46,362 bases of DNA. Origin: an uncultured Opitutia bacterium. Its GTDB lineage: Bacteria; Verrucomicrobiota; Verrucomicrobiia; Opitutales; UBA953. The stretch covers positions 1 to 46,362 of the forward strand of contig CAIOPO010000067.1 in assembly GCA_903860195.1 (NCBI GenBank), read 5' to 3'. Every line of letters begins with the position of its first letter. Positions within the stretch are counted from its first letter, which is position 1. Of this stretch, positions 34,194 to 43,998 are shown one piece after another. The translations under genes were made by a program, and so were the position numbers. Below the pieces are notes generated by a model. That model searched no databases and was not told the DNA's origin. It saw only the letters and a program-made list of their open reading frames with translations.

Positions 34194-35071
34194 GCCGCGA
34201 AGCGACGGAGATACACGTTCTCACCGGGCCGACCGCCGCCGGCAAGACCGACGCCGCATTGGACTGGGCCGAGGCCAACCACGCCGAAATCCTCTCCTGC
34301 GACTCCGTCTGCGTCTACCGTGGCATGGACATCGGATCCGCGAAGCCGTCCGCCGAACAACGCGCGCGCGTCATCCACCACGGACTGGACCTGGCGCATC
34401 CGTCGGAAAGGTTTTCGGTCACTCGCTACGTCGAATGCGCCAAGGCGGCGATCACGGCGGCCCAGAGTCGCGGCCGACGGATCCTCGTGACCGGAGGCAG
34501 CGGCTTCTACCTGGCCGCTTTCTTCGGCCCCGTGGCCGATGAGGTGGACATCCCCAAGGAGGTGTCCGATGAGGTACGAAGGCTTTTCAACGCCGGCCTG
34601 GAGCCCCTCCTCAGCCGCCTGCGTCAGGCTGAGCCCGGACCGCTCCCCGATTGGCTGGACATCCGCAATCCCATCCGGGTCGCCAAGGCACTGGAAAGAC
34701 GTCTGGCCACAGGACAGCCCCTCGATGAGCTGCGCGAGGCCTTCTTGGCGCGCCCTGGCCCTTTTTCCGACTGCAGGATCAGCTGCGAGGTCCTGGAGCG
34801 TCCGGACGACGAACTGAAAAGCCGCATCGCCCGAAGAACCAAGGCCATGCTGGCGGAAGGACTGATTGAAGAGTCAAAATGGCTGCTCAGCCTCGACTTG
34901 GACCCTGAATTGCCGAGCGCACGCGCGGTCGGCTACCGAGCGACCATGGATTGGCTGAACAGCGGCTCCAAGCTCCCCAAAGAAGCACTTGAGGAAAGGA
35001 TCAACCTGGACACCTGGGCTTTGGTAAGAAAACAGCGTAAGTGGTTTGTTCGCTTGGACTTATGCAAGTGA
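34190..35071 (+). CDS. miaA: tRNA dimethylallyltransferase
   Basis: A 293-residue enzyme that adds a dimethylallyl group to A37 of tRNAs reading UNN codons. The P-loop is GPTAAGKT (13-20), followed by EILSCDSVCVYRGMDIGSAK, GGSGFYLAAFFG and ARAVGYRATMDWL. It starts with GTG at 34190, overlapping the cdsA stop (GTGA). Length is slightly short but normal. The last 200 bases and the following gap are noticeably less GC-rich than the rest of the window. The usual basic ending (LVRKQRKWFVR) is present, so the protein is complete. The isoprenoid substrate links it loosely to uppS. Confidence 0.95.
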   Translation: MSREATEIHVLTGPTAAGKTDAALDWAEANHAEILSCDSVCVYRGMDIGSAKPSAEQRARVIHHGLDLAHPSERFSVTRYVECAKAAITAAQSRGRRILVTGGSGFYLAAFFGPVADEVDIPKEVSDEVRRLFNAGLEPLLSRLRQAEPGPLPDWLDIRNPIRVAKALERRLATGQPLDELREAFLARPGPFSDCRISCEVLERPDDELKSRIARRTKAMLAEGLIEESKWLLSLDLDPELPSARAVGYRATMDWLNSGSKLPKEALEERINLDTWALVRKQRKWFVRLDLCK

Positions 35072-35113
35072 AACCCGTAGAAATAGCTAATCAGCGTGGC
35101 ACTGTAAAAAAGC

Positions 35114-35165
35114 GTTTAAAAGGGGGTTTTAGAGGGTAATCCCTTGCTTTTGAGGGGTTTAAGGG
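35114..35165 (+). repeat. Iterated GTTT(A/T)A-AGGG motifs upstream of the peroxiredoxin gene
   Basis: Four related motifs fall within 52 bases: GTTTAAAAGGG (35114-35124), GTTTTAGAGGG (35126-35136), CTTTTGAGGG (35147-35156) and GTTTAAGGG (35157-35165). The first two start 12 bases apart. They sit in the most AT-rich gap of the window, 32-83 bases before the peroxiredoxin ATG. They may be operator sites for an oxidative-stress regulator or simply low-complexity promoter DNA; the sequence alone cannot decide. Confidence 0.4.
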
Positions 35166-35196
35166 CATTTGTAAGCGAGAACCTCACCCCAACCCC

Positions 35197-35688
35197 ATGC
35201 CCCTCAAAATCGGCCAGCCGCTGCCCGAAATCTCCCTCAAGCAGTTCAACCCCGCAGGCGGACTCCCCATCGACGTCAGCATCCGTCGTAACGTCGGCAA
35301 AGGAAAGACCGTCATCCTTTTCTTCCCCTTGGCCTTCACCGGCGTCTGCACTGACGAAATGTGCAAAGTCTCGGGACTTCTCGACGAATACAAGTCCCTC
35401 AACGCCGACGTCATCGCCATCTCCGTGGACAGCCCCTTCGCGCAGGAAGCCTGGGCCAAGGCCAACAACATCACCGTGACCCTCCTGTCCGACTTCAACC
35501 GGGTGGCCGTGAAGGCCTTCAAGGTCAAGGACACCCGCGTCATCCCCGAGAAGCTCGGCTTCCTCAACGTCGCCAAGCGCTCCGTCTTCGTCGCCGACAA
35601 GAACGGCAACGTCATCCATTCCGAAGTGAAGCGCGACCCCTCCTCGATGCCCAACTTCGCCAAGATCCGCAAGGCGGTCGAGGGCTGA
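35197..35688 (+). CDS. Peroxiredoxin (AhpC/TSA-Redoxin type)
   Basis: A 163-residue thiol peroxidase with the thioredoxin fold, reducing hydrogen peroxide and organic peroxides in the cytoplasm. The active-site block FPLAFTGVCTDEMC has the peroxidatic Cys51, in the PxxxT/SxxC context, and a second Cys56 five residues later. No other Cys is present, so the pattern fits an AhpE-like 1-Cys enzyme or an atypical 2-Cys enzyme using Cys56. Length suits the small peroxiredoxins. ATG at 35197 has no Shine-Dalgarno. It forms a single-gene unit: an AT-rich upstream region with repeated motifs and a strong terminator downstream. Confidence 0.93.
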   Translation: MPLKIGQPLPEISLKQFNPAGGLPIDVSIRRNVGKGKTVILFFPLAFTGVCTDEMCKVSGLLDEYKSLNADVIAISVDSPFAQEAWAKANNITVTLLSDFNRVAVKAFKVKDTRVIPEKLGFLNVAKRSVFVADKNGNVIHSEVKRDPSSMPNFAKIRKAVEG

Positions 35689-35710
35689 AGGACCCCGGTT
35701 CCCGCTGAAC

Positions 35711-35750
35711 GAAGGCGGTCGGGCTTGCCCCGGCCGCCTTCTTCGTCTTT
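35711..35750 (+). terminator. Rho-independent terminator after the peroxiredoxin gene
   Basis: A 13-bp stem with one G-T pair (35711-35723 with 35729-35741) closes a 5-base loop and is followed by TTCGTCTTT. It separates the peroxiredoxin from acnA. Confidence 0.85.
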
Positions 35751-35783
35751 GCCTCCTGTCCCCTTTCCATACCTATCGAACCC

Positions 35784-38477
<2,694 letters not shown>

Positions 38478-38544
38478 GTGGGGATTCTACGCAACCGGAC
38501 CTCCAGCCTTGTCCCCCGACCCTGCGAGGGACTAGTCTGAAGGC

Positions 38545-39030
38545 ATGGAAATCGGCGTCATCAACGGCCCCAACCTCGACCGGCTCGGCAAACGGGAACC
38601 GGAGGTCTACGGTCATGCCACGCTTGCCGACCTCGAGAAGCAGGTCGCCGCACACCTTTCCGCCCAAGGCCACAAGGCCCGCTTCTTCCAGTCCAATCAC
38701 GAGGGACGGATCATCGACACCATCGCCAAGTGGGCCGACGACGGCATCAAGCTGCTCGTCATCAACCCGGGCGGACACACCCATGTCAGCGTGGCGCTCC
38801 GCGACAGCATCGCGGGCAGCGGCATGCGCGCCGTGGAGGTGCACATTTCCAACATCTACAAGCGGGAGGAATTCAGGCACCGCTCCGTGACGGCCTCCGC
38901 CTGCGAAGGCGTGATCACCGGACTCGGCTTCGCCGGATATCTGCTGGCCGTCGACCACCTGCTGCAGGGGGCCGGCGACGCCAAGGGCAAGGCCAAGAAG
39001 CCGGCCCGCCGCCAGAAGCGTACCCGCTGA
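38545..39030 (+). CDS. aroQ: Type II 3-dehydroquinate dehydratase
   Basis: A 161-residue cytoplasmic enzyme of the shikimate pathway that dehydrates 3-dehydroquinate; the active form of the family is a dodecamer. Conserved parts are GPNLDRLGKREPEVYG (catalytic Tyr in REPxxYG), NHEGRIIDTI, NPGGHTHVSVALRDSI and VEVHISNIYKREEFRHRSV (catalytic His). The usual NPGAYTHTS reads NPGGHTHVS here. The core ends near residue 143; it is followed by a basic tail (GDAKGKAKKPARRQKRTR) not seen in typical 145-residue enzymes. The end lies 3 bases from the convergent oxidoreductase gene with no visible terminator. Confidence 0.92.
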   Translation: MEIGVINGPNLDRLGKREPEVYGHATLADLEKQVAAHLSAQGHKARFFQSNHEGRIIDTIAKWADDGIKLLVINPGGHTHVSVALRDSIAGSGMRAVEVHISNIYKREEFRHRSVTASACEGVITGLGFAGYLLAVDHLLQGAGDAKGKAKKPARRQKRTR

Positions 39031-39033
39031 AGT

Positions 39034-40074
39034 TCAGCACGGCAGAGCCCGACGGAGGTCAAGGTCGGGGGGGATGGGAGCGCCTGCATGCAGATGCTCG
39101 GCCATCAGTTCCGACGTGGCCGGACCCCACACCGTGCCCCGCGGTCCGAGCCCGTTGAAGAGATGGACGTGCGGCAGTGCGGGATGCGTGCCGAGATAGG
39201 GCCGGCTGTCCGCGGTGCAGGGTCGTACGCCGGCCAGATGCAAGGATACGTCCGTCCGGACCGGTCGGTTGAAGAAGCCGCGGAAACGGCCCAGGAGCTT
39301 GTCGCGCTGGGCGTCGGCCGGGACTTCGTCCAGGGCTGCCCATTCCCAGTTGGTGCCCGTGCGCCATGTTCCGTCCCCAAGATGCAGCGCCCAGCCTTCG
39401 CGATTGAGGATGAAAGGCGGAGCCGGGGCGTCTGACGTGAGCGTGAGCGCATCTCCCTTGGCAGGCTGCCAGCCCAGATCCTTGAAGGGTCCGCGCAAGG
39501 CCGCCCGGTAGCCGTCGCAGAAAACGACCCCGTGCGCCGCGAGCCCCTTCCATGTCACGCCGGAGGAACCATGCCCGAAGGAATCAGGGTCGAAGGAATC
39601 TTCCAAAAGCGAATCGGTCCGTCGGAGTGCCTCCCTCTGACGGGACATCAGTCCCGGAAGATCCGCCCAAGCCCCCTTCATGAGCACACCGCCGAACGGA
39701 TCATCAAGCGCCGGATGCAGTTCGCCGCCGCCGTTCGTGACACTCTCGATGAAAGGCGCGCACGAGGCGTCGACGGCCCGCGCCAACCCCCTGCCGCGCT
39801 GCTCCTCGTCCACGAACATGCGGTAGACTCCGGAGAGACGCAGGGCTCCGGCCGCGGAAAGCGTGTCGGCGGCGGCGCGAAAGAGCGCCGGATAGTCGGG
39901 CGTCAGCGTGAAACGTCTGCCGGTCAGCGGGGTCATGAGTCCGGCCGCCACCTTGGAGGCCGCGCTCCGCCAGCCGTCATCCACCACGACGACGCTCCGG
40001 CCGCGGCGCTGCAGGGCCGCGGCGAGCAAAGACCCGGCGAGCCCCTGGCCGACGATGATGAAGTCGGCCCTCAT
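39034..40074 (-). CDS. FAD-dependent oxidoreductase (DAO family)
   Basis: A 346-residue flavoprotein of the D-amino-acid-oxidase-like fold. The N-terminal dinucleotide motif is IIVGQGLAGSLLAAALQRRG, followed after the strand by VVVVDD. The C-terminal motif LFNGLGPRGTVWGPATSELM is the second FAD contact. The overall arrangement resembles the oxidase domain of MnmC-like or glycine-oxidase (ThiO)-like proteins, but the substrate cannot be assigned. There is no signal peptide, so it should be cytoplasmic. It starts 13 bases downstream of the LpoB-like gene on the same strand, so it may be the last gene of that operon. Confidence 0.82.
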   Translation of the reverse strand: MRADFIIVGQGLAGSLLAAALQRRGRSVVVVDDGWRSAASKVAAGLMTPLTGRRFTLTPDYPALFRAAADTLSAAGALRLSGVYRMFVDEEQRGRGLARAVDASCAPFIESVTNGGGELHPALDDPFGGVLMKGAWADLPGLMSRQREALRRTDSLLEDSFDPDSFGHGSSGVTWKGLAAHGVVFCDGYRAALRGPFKDLGWQPAKGDALTLTSDAPAPPFILNREGWALHLGDGTWRTGTNWEWAALDEVPADAQRDKLLGRFRGFFNRPVRTDVSLHLAGVRPCTADSRPYLGTHPALPHVHLFNGLGPRGTVWGPATSELMAEHLHAGAPIPPDLDLRRALPC

Positions 40075-40087
40075 GGACGGCCGGACT

Positions 40088-40636
40088 TCAGAAGCCGACG
40101 GCGTTGGTCGTACCCTGCTTGGTGACGATCTTCTCCTTCTGCCAGACCTGCAGGCTGGTCTTCACTTCGACCAGTGCCAGCTGGAAGACGAAGGAGGACT
40201 GCTTGGTCCGCCCGGCGTTGGCCCGGTCTTCGAGAATCTTGCCCTTGAGCACGTACTGGGGCAACGGAACGGCGGCCCCGGGAGTGGAGGCCCGGGCGGC
40301 GCTGGCCACGGGGTCGGAATCGATCAGTCTGATCCTGCCGGCGTTGACGAGAGGCCCCGTGATCTTGGAGAGCAGCAAGGAGAGGTCGAAGTTGGTGGCG
40401 GTATCATTGGTGATCTGCCCCACCTGGATGACCGGCGAGGCGCCGGCACTATCGAAGGCGGGCGACTTGACCATCTCCTGCAGCATGGCGTTCCCCGCGT
40501 TGGCGAAATCCTGGATGTCGACCTTGCCGATGGAGACGACCAGTTCCCGGCCCTCCGGGTCCTTGTAGGTGGCGGGAGTTTCGCAGCCGACGACGAAGGC
40601 CGTCAGGCCGAGCAGAAGGGACTTGTTCATGTTCAT
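40088..40636 (-). CDS. lpoB: LpoB-like penicillin-binding-protein activator lipoprotein
   Basis: A 182-residue outer-membrane lipoprotein. The signal sequence MNMNKSLLLGLTAFVVGC ends in a lipobox with Cys18. The mature part shows the LpoB fold pattern: VVSIGKVDIQDFANAGNAML, VIQVGQITNDTATNFDLSLL, ITGPLVNAGRIRLI and a closing LQVWQKEKIVTKQG. In E. coli LpoB crosses the periplasm to activate PBP1B; the long disordered linker that allows this there is nearly absent here. ATG at 40636 overlaps the YcfL stop by ATGA; ATG 40630 is an alternative. The flanking YcfL and COG3014 genes support the assignment. Confidence 0.85.
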   Translation of the reverse strand: MNMNKSLLLGLTAFVVGCETPATYKDPEGRELVVSIGKVDIQDFANAGNAMLQEMVKSPAFDSAGASPVIQVGQITNDTATNFDLSLLLSKITGPLVNAGRIRLIDSDPVASAARASTPGAAVPLPQYVLKGKILEDRANAGRTKQSSFVFQLALVEVKTSLQVWQKEKIVTKQGTTNAVGF

Positions 40637-41061
40637 CGGGCGAGAATGCGTAGACGGCACTCGGCGGAATCAGAACGGAGCGCCGTGGCGGTGACGGTCG
40701 TGATCTGGCCGGGTTCAAGGGGGGTCGGCGACCAGCCGCTCTGACCTTCGGTGACTGAGCCCGCCGCGTCGATCCACTCGAAGCCGAAATTCGCGGTCTG
40801 TCGGAGGAAGGAAGTGTTCCGCAGGTCGAACTGCACCTGGGTGAATCCGCCCCGGGTGCGGGATTTGCGGACCGCAAGCAGCTCCACCTTGGAGGCGAAA
40901 CGGCCGTCGCTCACGTCGAGGCGGAAACCGCCCTCAGGGCGCGTGACGGCGTAATTGACCCCGTCAGGAGGTGTGATCGCCCGCTCGAGGGTGTCGCCGG
41001 TCTCCAGCACCGTCGAGCAGCCGCAGAGCAGAGCGGCGGTAAGGAGGAGAAAACGGTTCAT
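40633..41061 (-). CDS. YcfL-family (DUF1425) lipoprotein
   Basis: A 142-residue lipoprotein. The signal MNRFLLLTAALLCGC ends in a lipobox with Cys15. A single immunoglobulin-like beta domain follows, with VQFDLRNTSFLRQTANFGFEWIDAAGSVTE and the C-terminal LEPGQITTVTATALRSDSAECRL, matching the YcfL pattern of a beta-sandwich with a closing strand. In E. coli ycfL is next to lpoB (ycfM), and the same neighbours are found here. The role is unknown but probably tied to LpoB in the cell envelope. It overlaps the genes on both sides by 4 bases. The ATG at 41061 is preferred to an upstream ATG at 41079. Confidence 0.8.
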   Translation of the reverse strand: MNRFLLLTAALLCGCSTVLETGDTLERAITPPDGVNYAVTRPEGGFRLDVSDGRFASKVELLAVRKSRTRGGFTQVQFDLRNTSFLRQTANFGFEWIDAAGSVTEGQSGWSPTPLEPGQITTVTATALRSDSAECRLRILAR

Positions 41062-42431
41062 GGGGAAAGAGTCGAGCACCGCACCGTGACGGGACCATTT
41101 TCTGTCGGCTGTGAAATGGAGACAAGCAGAACCTTGCCTTCGGGCAGGCGGATCGGCGGGCCGGTCATGCCCTTGACGCTGACCTCAACGCCCGCGGGGG
41201 CGTCGGATCGGGCCAGAAAAGTCCGGGCCGGCAGGCCGGACCAGTTCCGCAGGTCGGCCCGGGTGGATGAATAGCCGTAAAGCGTCGTGCCCAGACGGGC
41301 GGCCACCGCCCAGACGACCTCCTTGGTCCCGGCATCAGGGCGTTCCGCCGCGACGCGTGAGGCACGGTTGATGGCATAGGAGGCGGCCGCCTTGGCGGCC
41401 GCAGAAGTCAGGGCGCGGGCTCGGACCGACGGCATCGCCTTTGAGAAGTGGCTGGCGATGAGTCCCTCCGTGGAGGAAATCCTGGTGAAGTCGAGCCGTA
41501 CGCCGCCGAGGGTGACGTCAGGCGAGAACACCTGTCCGACCGGACGCATGGCGGGGAGAGCCACGGAGACAAGGGGGACGTCTCGAGCGACGATGAAGAG
41601 CGGGATGTCGACGCGCTCCTCCTGCCAGAGCGGGCACAGGCCCGTCTCCGCGACGAAATAGACCACCCTGCCCTGAGGAAGGCCGTCGGTCGCCTGCGCA
41701 AGATCGAGGCGCAACGCCTCGCAACCGGGACTCAGCCGGGCGGCGGCGCTGAGCGCCTTGCGCCCCTTCTCACGGTCAGATGCGTCCAGGCCCAGCCGCC
41801 AGAAGAACATGCCCTGCAACCAGTGGGCGAAGGCGTCGTCATAGGCCCCGTCCTTGAGCAGGGTCTGGAGCCCGTCATCAATTCGGTCCAATCCCTCACG
41901 AGTCACGGGCTCACGCAGGATGCGTTCCGCTTCAGGATCAGATGCGGGCGGAAGATAGATTTCAGGATTCCCGAAGGCCTCCTGGATGAACCGCAGCCGG
42001 TTGAGGGAAACTCTGGCTCCGGCCATGTCGCCGGTCTCGAGACGGTTCAACGCCTGGTAGGCCGAAGCGTAGATACGGTCCGCAGGCTTGGCGGCATACG
42101 GGAGCGACAGGTCATTGACGAACAAGGCGGAGACGGCTCCGGAAGGGCTGAAGCCGGGGCGGTCTTCCTCCTCGCGCAGAGCCTCCTCCACTTGCTCGAA
42201 GACACCCACGCTCTCCCGGGTCCTGCCCAGTCGGCGCAATGCGAGCCCCCGCTCCAGCCTCCAAAGCAAGGCGTCGCGAGGCCGGTCGGACTCGGCGGCA
42301 AGGGCCATGGACTCGACGTACGCCGGATCGCCCGACTCGTGGCCGCCGCGGACGGAGTCGGACCGGTCCGGCGAACTGACGCAGCCCTGCAGCATCAGGC
42401 CTATGAAGATGATCCGCCTCACACGGACCAT
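41058..42431 (-). CDS. COG3014-type lipoprotein of the LpoB/YcfL cluster
   Basis: A 457-residue lipoprotein. The signal MVRVRRIIFIGLMLQGC ends in a lipobox with Cys17. The N-terminal half is helical and repeat-like (ALLWRLERGLALRRLGRTRE, ALNRLETGDMAGARVSLNRL), so TPR-like. The second half (about 240-457) has beta-rich segments, including VVYFVAETGLCPLWQEERVD, which matches the conserved part of COG3014 proteins found beside LpoB and YcfL. I have no biochemical function to assign. It is the first gene of the cluster, with its stop overlapping YcfL (ATGA). The three lipoproteins probably act together at the outer membrane in peptidoglycan synthesis control (inference). Confidence 0.75.
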   Translation of the reverse strand: MVRVRRIIFIGLMLQGCVSSPDRSDSVRGGHESGDPAYVESMALAAESDRPRDALLWRLERGLALRRLGRTRESVGVFEQVEEALREEEDRPGFSPSGAVSALFVNDLSLPYAAKPADRIYASAYQALNRLETGDMAGARVSLNRLRFIQEAFGNPEIYLPPASDPEAERILREPVTREGLDRIDDGLQTLLKDGAYDDAFAHWLQGMFFWRLGLDASDREKGRKALSAAARLSPGCEALRLDLAQATDGLPQGRVVYFVAETGLCPLWQEERVDIPLFIVARDVPLVSVALPAMRPVGQVFSPDVTLGGVRLDFTRISSTEGLIASHFSKAMPSVRARALTSAAAKAAASYAINRASRVAAERPDAGTKEVVWAVAARLGTTLYGYSSTRADLRNWSGLPARTFLARSDAPAGVEVSVKGMTGPPIRLPEGKVLLVSISQPTENGPVTVRCSTLSP

Positions 42432-42469
42432 CCTGCGCAGGAAGGCGCCGCTGTAAAGAGACCAAGCGT

Positions 42470-43423
42470 TCAGAGCCCCAGGAGCAGCCTTCCGGCCTTG
42501 AGCCAGAGCGGGGTGATGAGCACGCAGAGGAGCATCGTGACGGCGGAACAGCGCAACGACAGCACGGAATCACCCTTGAACATGTCCACGATGAGGAAGG
42601 TGAAGATGCCGCAGGGCATCGCGGCCTGGACAAGCATCACCTGCTTCAGGGACAGGTCCCCGACGCAGCAGGCGACCGCGCCCAGGACGAGCGGCGGCAT
42701 GATGAGCCAACGCACCGCGATGACGCCGAGCGTGACCCTCGGATCGTCACGCAGGCGGAAGCCCCCCAGCAGCTCATGCAGGTAGATGCCGCTCAGCAAG
42801 GTGCCGACCGGAATGGCGCATTCGCCCACCGGCCTCAGCACCTTGGTGAGGAAGTCGACCGGCGCGGTGGCACCGAGTCCCGAGAAGTTCACGGCGAGCG
42901 CCACGAGGAGAGCCACGGTCATCGGCTGGAGCAGATTGCCCAAGCCGCGTCGCAGCGAGCTGCCTGACAGCATCGCGATGCCGACGGTCCAGACGGCGGC
43001 CTCGACCCCGACATTGTGCACCAGCAGCACCCCCACCACGTCGCGGTCGAAGAGCGCGGCGGTCACGGGGATGCCGAGGTAGCCGAAATTGTTGACGCCG
43101 GCCGAGAAGGCGAAAGTACGGCGGCGGACTCCGGCCGTGATGCCGCACGCGGCCCCCACCGCCGTGGCGACCGCATACCCCGTCACGATCAGAAGGAAGC
43201 CGGCTCCGAGATACATCAGCGCCTGACCGCCCGACGCGATCAGCGGATTGCGGCTCACGCGGTCAAAGATCAGCGCCGGAAAGAAGACCCAGATGATCAG
43301 CCGCATCAGGGGCTGCCGCGCATGCGGTCCGATCCAGCCCCGGCTCGCCAGAAACCACCCGACCAGGATCAGACTGCAGAGGCCGGCGAGAGCCATTCCG
43401 AGTTCTGGTGACAGCAGGTCCAC
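42470..43423 (-). CDS. AEC-family permease (auxin-efflux-carrier type)
   Basis: A 317-residue membrane protein with about ten hydrophobic segments of the auxin efflux carrier/malate permease family. The conserved segments PLMRLIIWVFFPALIFDRVS, FSAGVNNFGYLGIPVTAALF and AMPCGIFTFLIVDMF can be seen; the Asn/Gly-rich stretch is in the fourth or fifth segment. Substrates of bacterial members include malate and other organic anions, and none can be assigned here. The start is GTG at 43423. It lies 38 bases upstream of the COG3014 gene on the same strand. It is divergent from ssrA with a 158-base gap. Confidence 0.85.
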   Translation of the reverse strand: MDLLSPELGMALAGLCSLILVGWFLASRGWIGPHARQPLMRLIIWVFFPALIFDRVSRNPLIASGGQALMYLGAGFLLIVTGYAVATAVGAACGITAGVRRRTFAFSAGVNNFGYLGIPVTAALFDRDVVGVLLVHNVGVEAAVWTVGIAMLSGSSLRRGLGNLLQPMTVALLVALAVNFSGLGATAPVDFLTKVLRPVGECAIPVGTLLSGIYLHELLGGFRLRDDPRVTLGVIAVRWLIMPPLVLGAVACCVGDLSLKQVMLVQAAMPCGIFTFLIVDMFKGDSVLSLRCSAVTMLLCVLITPLWLKAGRLLLGL

Positions 43424-43471
43424 CCTTCCAGACGACGGAACGACGGCCCGTTTGGAAGAACAAAAGGGCCT

Positions 43472-43483
43472 GAATCATGATTC
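43472..43483. promoter_or_regulatory. Perfect 12-bp palindrome in the AEC permease/ssrA gap
   Basis: GAATCATGATTC is self-complementary over all 12 bases. It sits 18 bases upstream of the ssrA -35 hexamer and 49 bases before the divergent permease start. It could be an operator for either gene; no known regulator site is matched. Confidence 0.4.
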
Positions 43484-43501
43484 GGGGAGGGCCGGGGGCC
43501 C

Positions 43502-43529
43502 TTGACTCCCGGACTTTTGCCGGCATGAT
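43502..43529 (+). promoter_or_regulatory. ssrA: Sigma-70 promoter of ssrA
   Basis: TTGACT (43502-43507) and CATGAT (43524-43529) are 16 bases apart, matching 5 and 4 of 6 consensus bases. Transcription would start near 43536, about 45 bases before the mature tmRNA 5' end, leaving a leader for RNase P to remove. Confidence 0.55.
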
Positions 43530-43581
43530 TGTCGGAAGTTCCTTCTCAGTCGGCCCCGAGACAGACCGACGTATCCATTTC

Positions 43582-43948
43582 GGGGGTGTTCCGGATTCGA
43601 TTCCAGCCAAGATATCGCGACGGCACGCGGAGGACGCCAGTCCCCTCCTTAATCCGACCGGCGCAGTACAACTGCCAAAAACACCATCACGTTCGAGAAC
43701 GACAACGCTCTCGCGCTCGCTGCCTAATCACAGCGACGAGCCCCTGAGCCCGCCCGCGGCCCAGGATCAGCTCGGTCAATGCGGGTGAACCCCTCCTCTG
43801 ACTGACATCTCCGGGGCAAGTGAGAAGACAGATAGGCCGCACGGGCGCCCGTCCCCCACTGCGGCCGAGATCAAAGGCGAGGCTAAGCGTGTAGAAGTTA
43901 CGACGTAAGGGCCGGAAGACGTGGGTTCGACTCCCACCACCTCCACCA
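43582..43948 (+). ncRNA. ssrA: Transfer-messenger RNA (tmRNA)
   Basis: A 367-base tmRNA, which rescues stalled ribosomes with SmpB and tags the unfinished protein for degradation. The 5' end GGGGGTG (43582-43588) pairs with CACCTCC (43938-43944) as a 7-bp acceptor stem with one G-U. It is followed by the tRNA-like GTTCCGGATTCGATTCCAG segment. The T arm is at 43921-43937 (GTGGG, TTCGACT loop, CCCAC), then the discriminator A and the encoded CCA (43946-43948). GGAGG (43629-43633) and CCTCC (43644-43648) probably form pseudoknot 1. A 17-codon tag frame is at 43674-43727. A terminator follows at 43960. The RNA is one-piece, not permuted. Confidence 0.95.
43674..43727 (+). other. ssrA: tmRNA proteolysis-tag reading frame
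   Basis: The tag frame reads AKNTITFENDNALALAA then TAA, starting at a GCC resume codon. With the Ala carried by the tmRNA this gives an 18-residue tag. The ending ALALAA matches the hydrophobic degron recognised by ClpXP-type proteases. The exact resume codon is judged from the usual position after the single-stranded A-rich leader and could be one codon off. Confidence 0.88.
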
Positions 43949-43959
43949 TCTGAGAAGCC

Positions 43960-43990
43960 AGCCCGTCCCCTCCGGGGGACGGGCTTTTTG
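43960..43990 (+). terminator. Rho-independent terminator of ssrA
   Basis: An 11-bp stem (43960-43970 with 43975-43985) with a TCCG loop is followed by TTTTT. It lies 11 bases after the tmRNA CCA. It may also act on the opposite strand, because the convergent methyltransferase gene ends at 43999. Confidence 0.9.
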
Positions 43991-43998
43991 GCTTTCAC

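Noticed and set aside
34860-35200. AT-richer stretch at the end of miaA as a sign of gene transfer
   Set aside because: miaA is complete and in a conserved neighbourhood, and the composition shift is mostly in the promoter gap; no mobile-element remnant is seen.
43870-43948. A separate tRNA suggested by the T arm and CCA end
   Set aside because: No anticodon arm or D arm precedes the T arm at tRNA spacing, and the acceptor strand pairs with 43582-43588, so it is the 3' part of tmRNA.
43477-43998. Protein-coding frames on both strands across the ssrA region
   Set aside because: The tmRNA structure (acceptor stem, T arm, CCA, tag frame) explains the sequence; the protein frames are incidental.
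43938-43998. Possible prophage or island attachment site at the tmRNA 3' end
   Set aside because: tmRNA 3' ends are common integration targets, but there is no integrase, no repeated copy of the 3' end and no foreign-looking DNA here.
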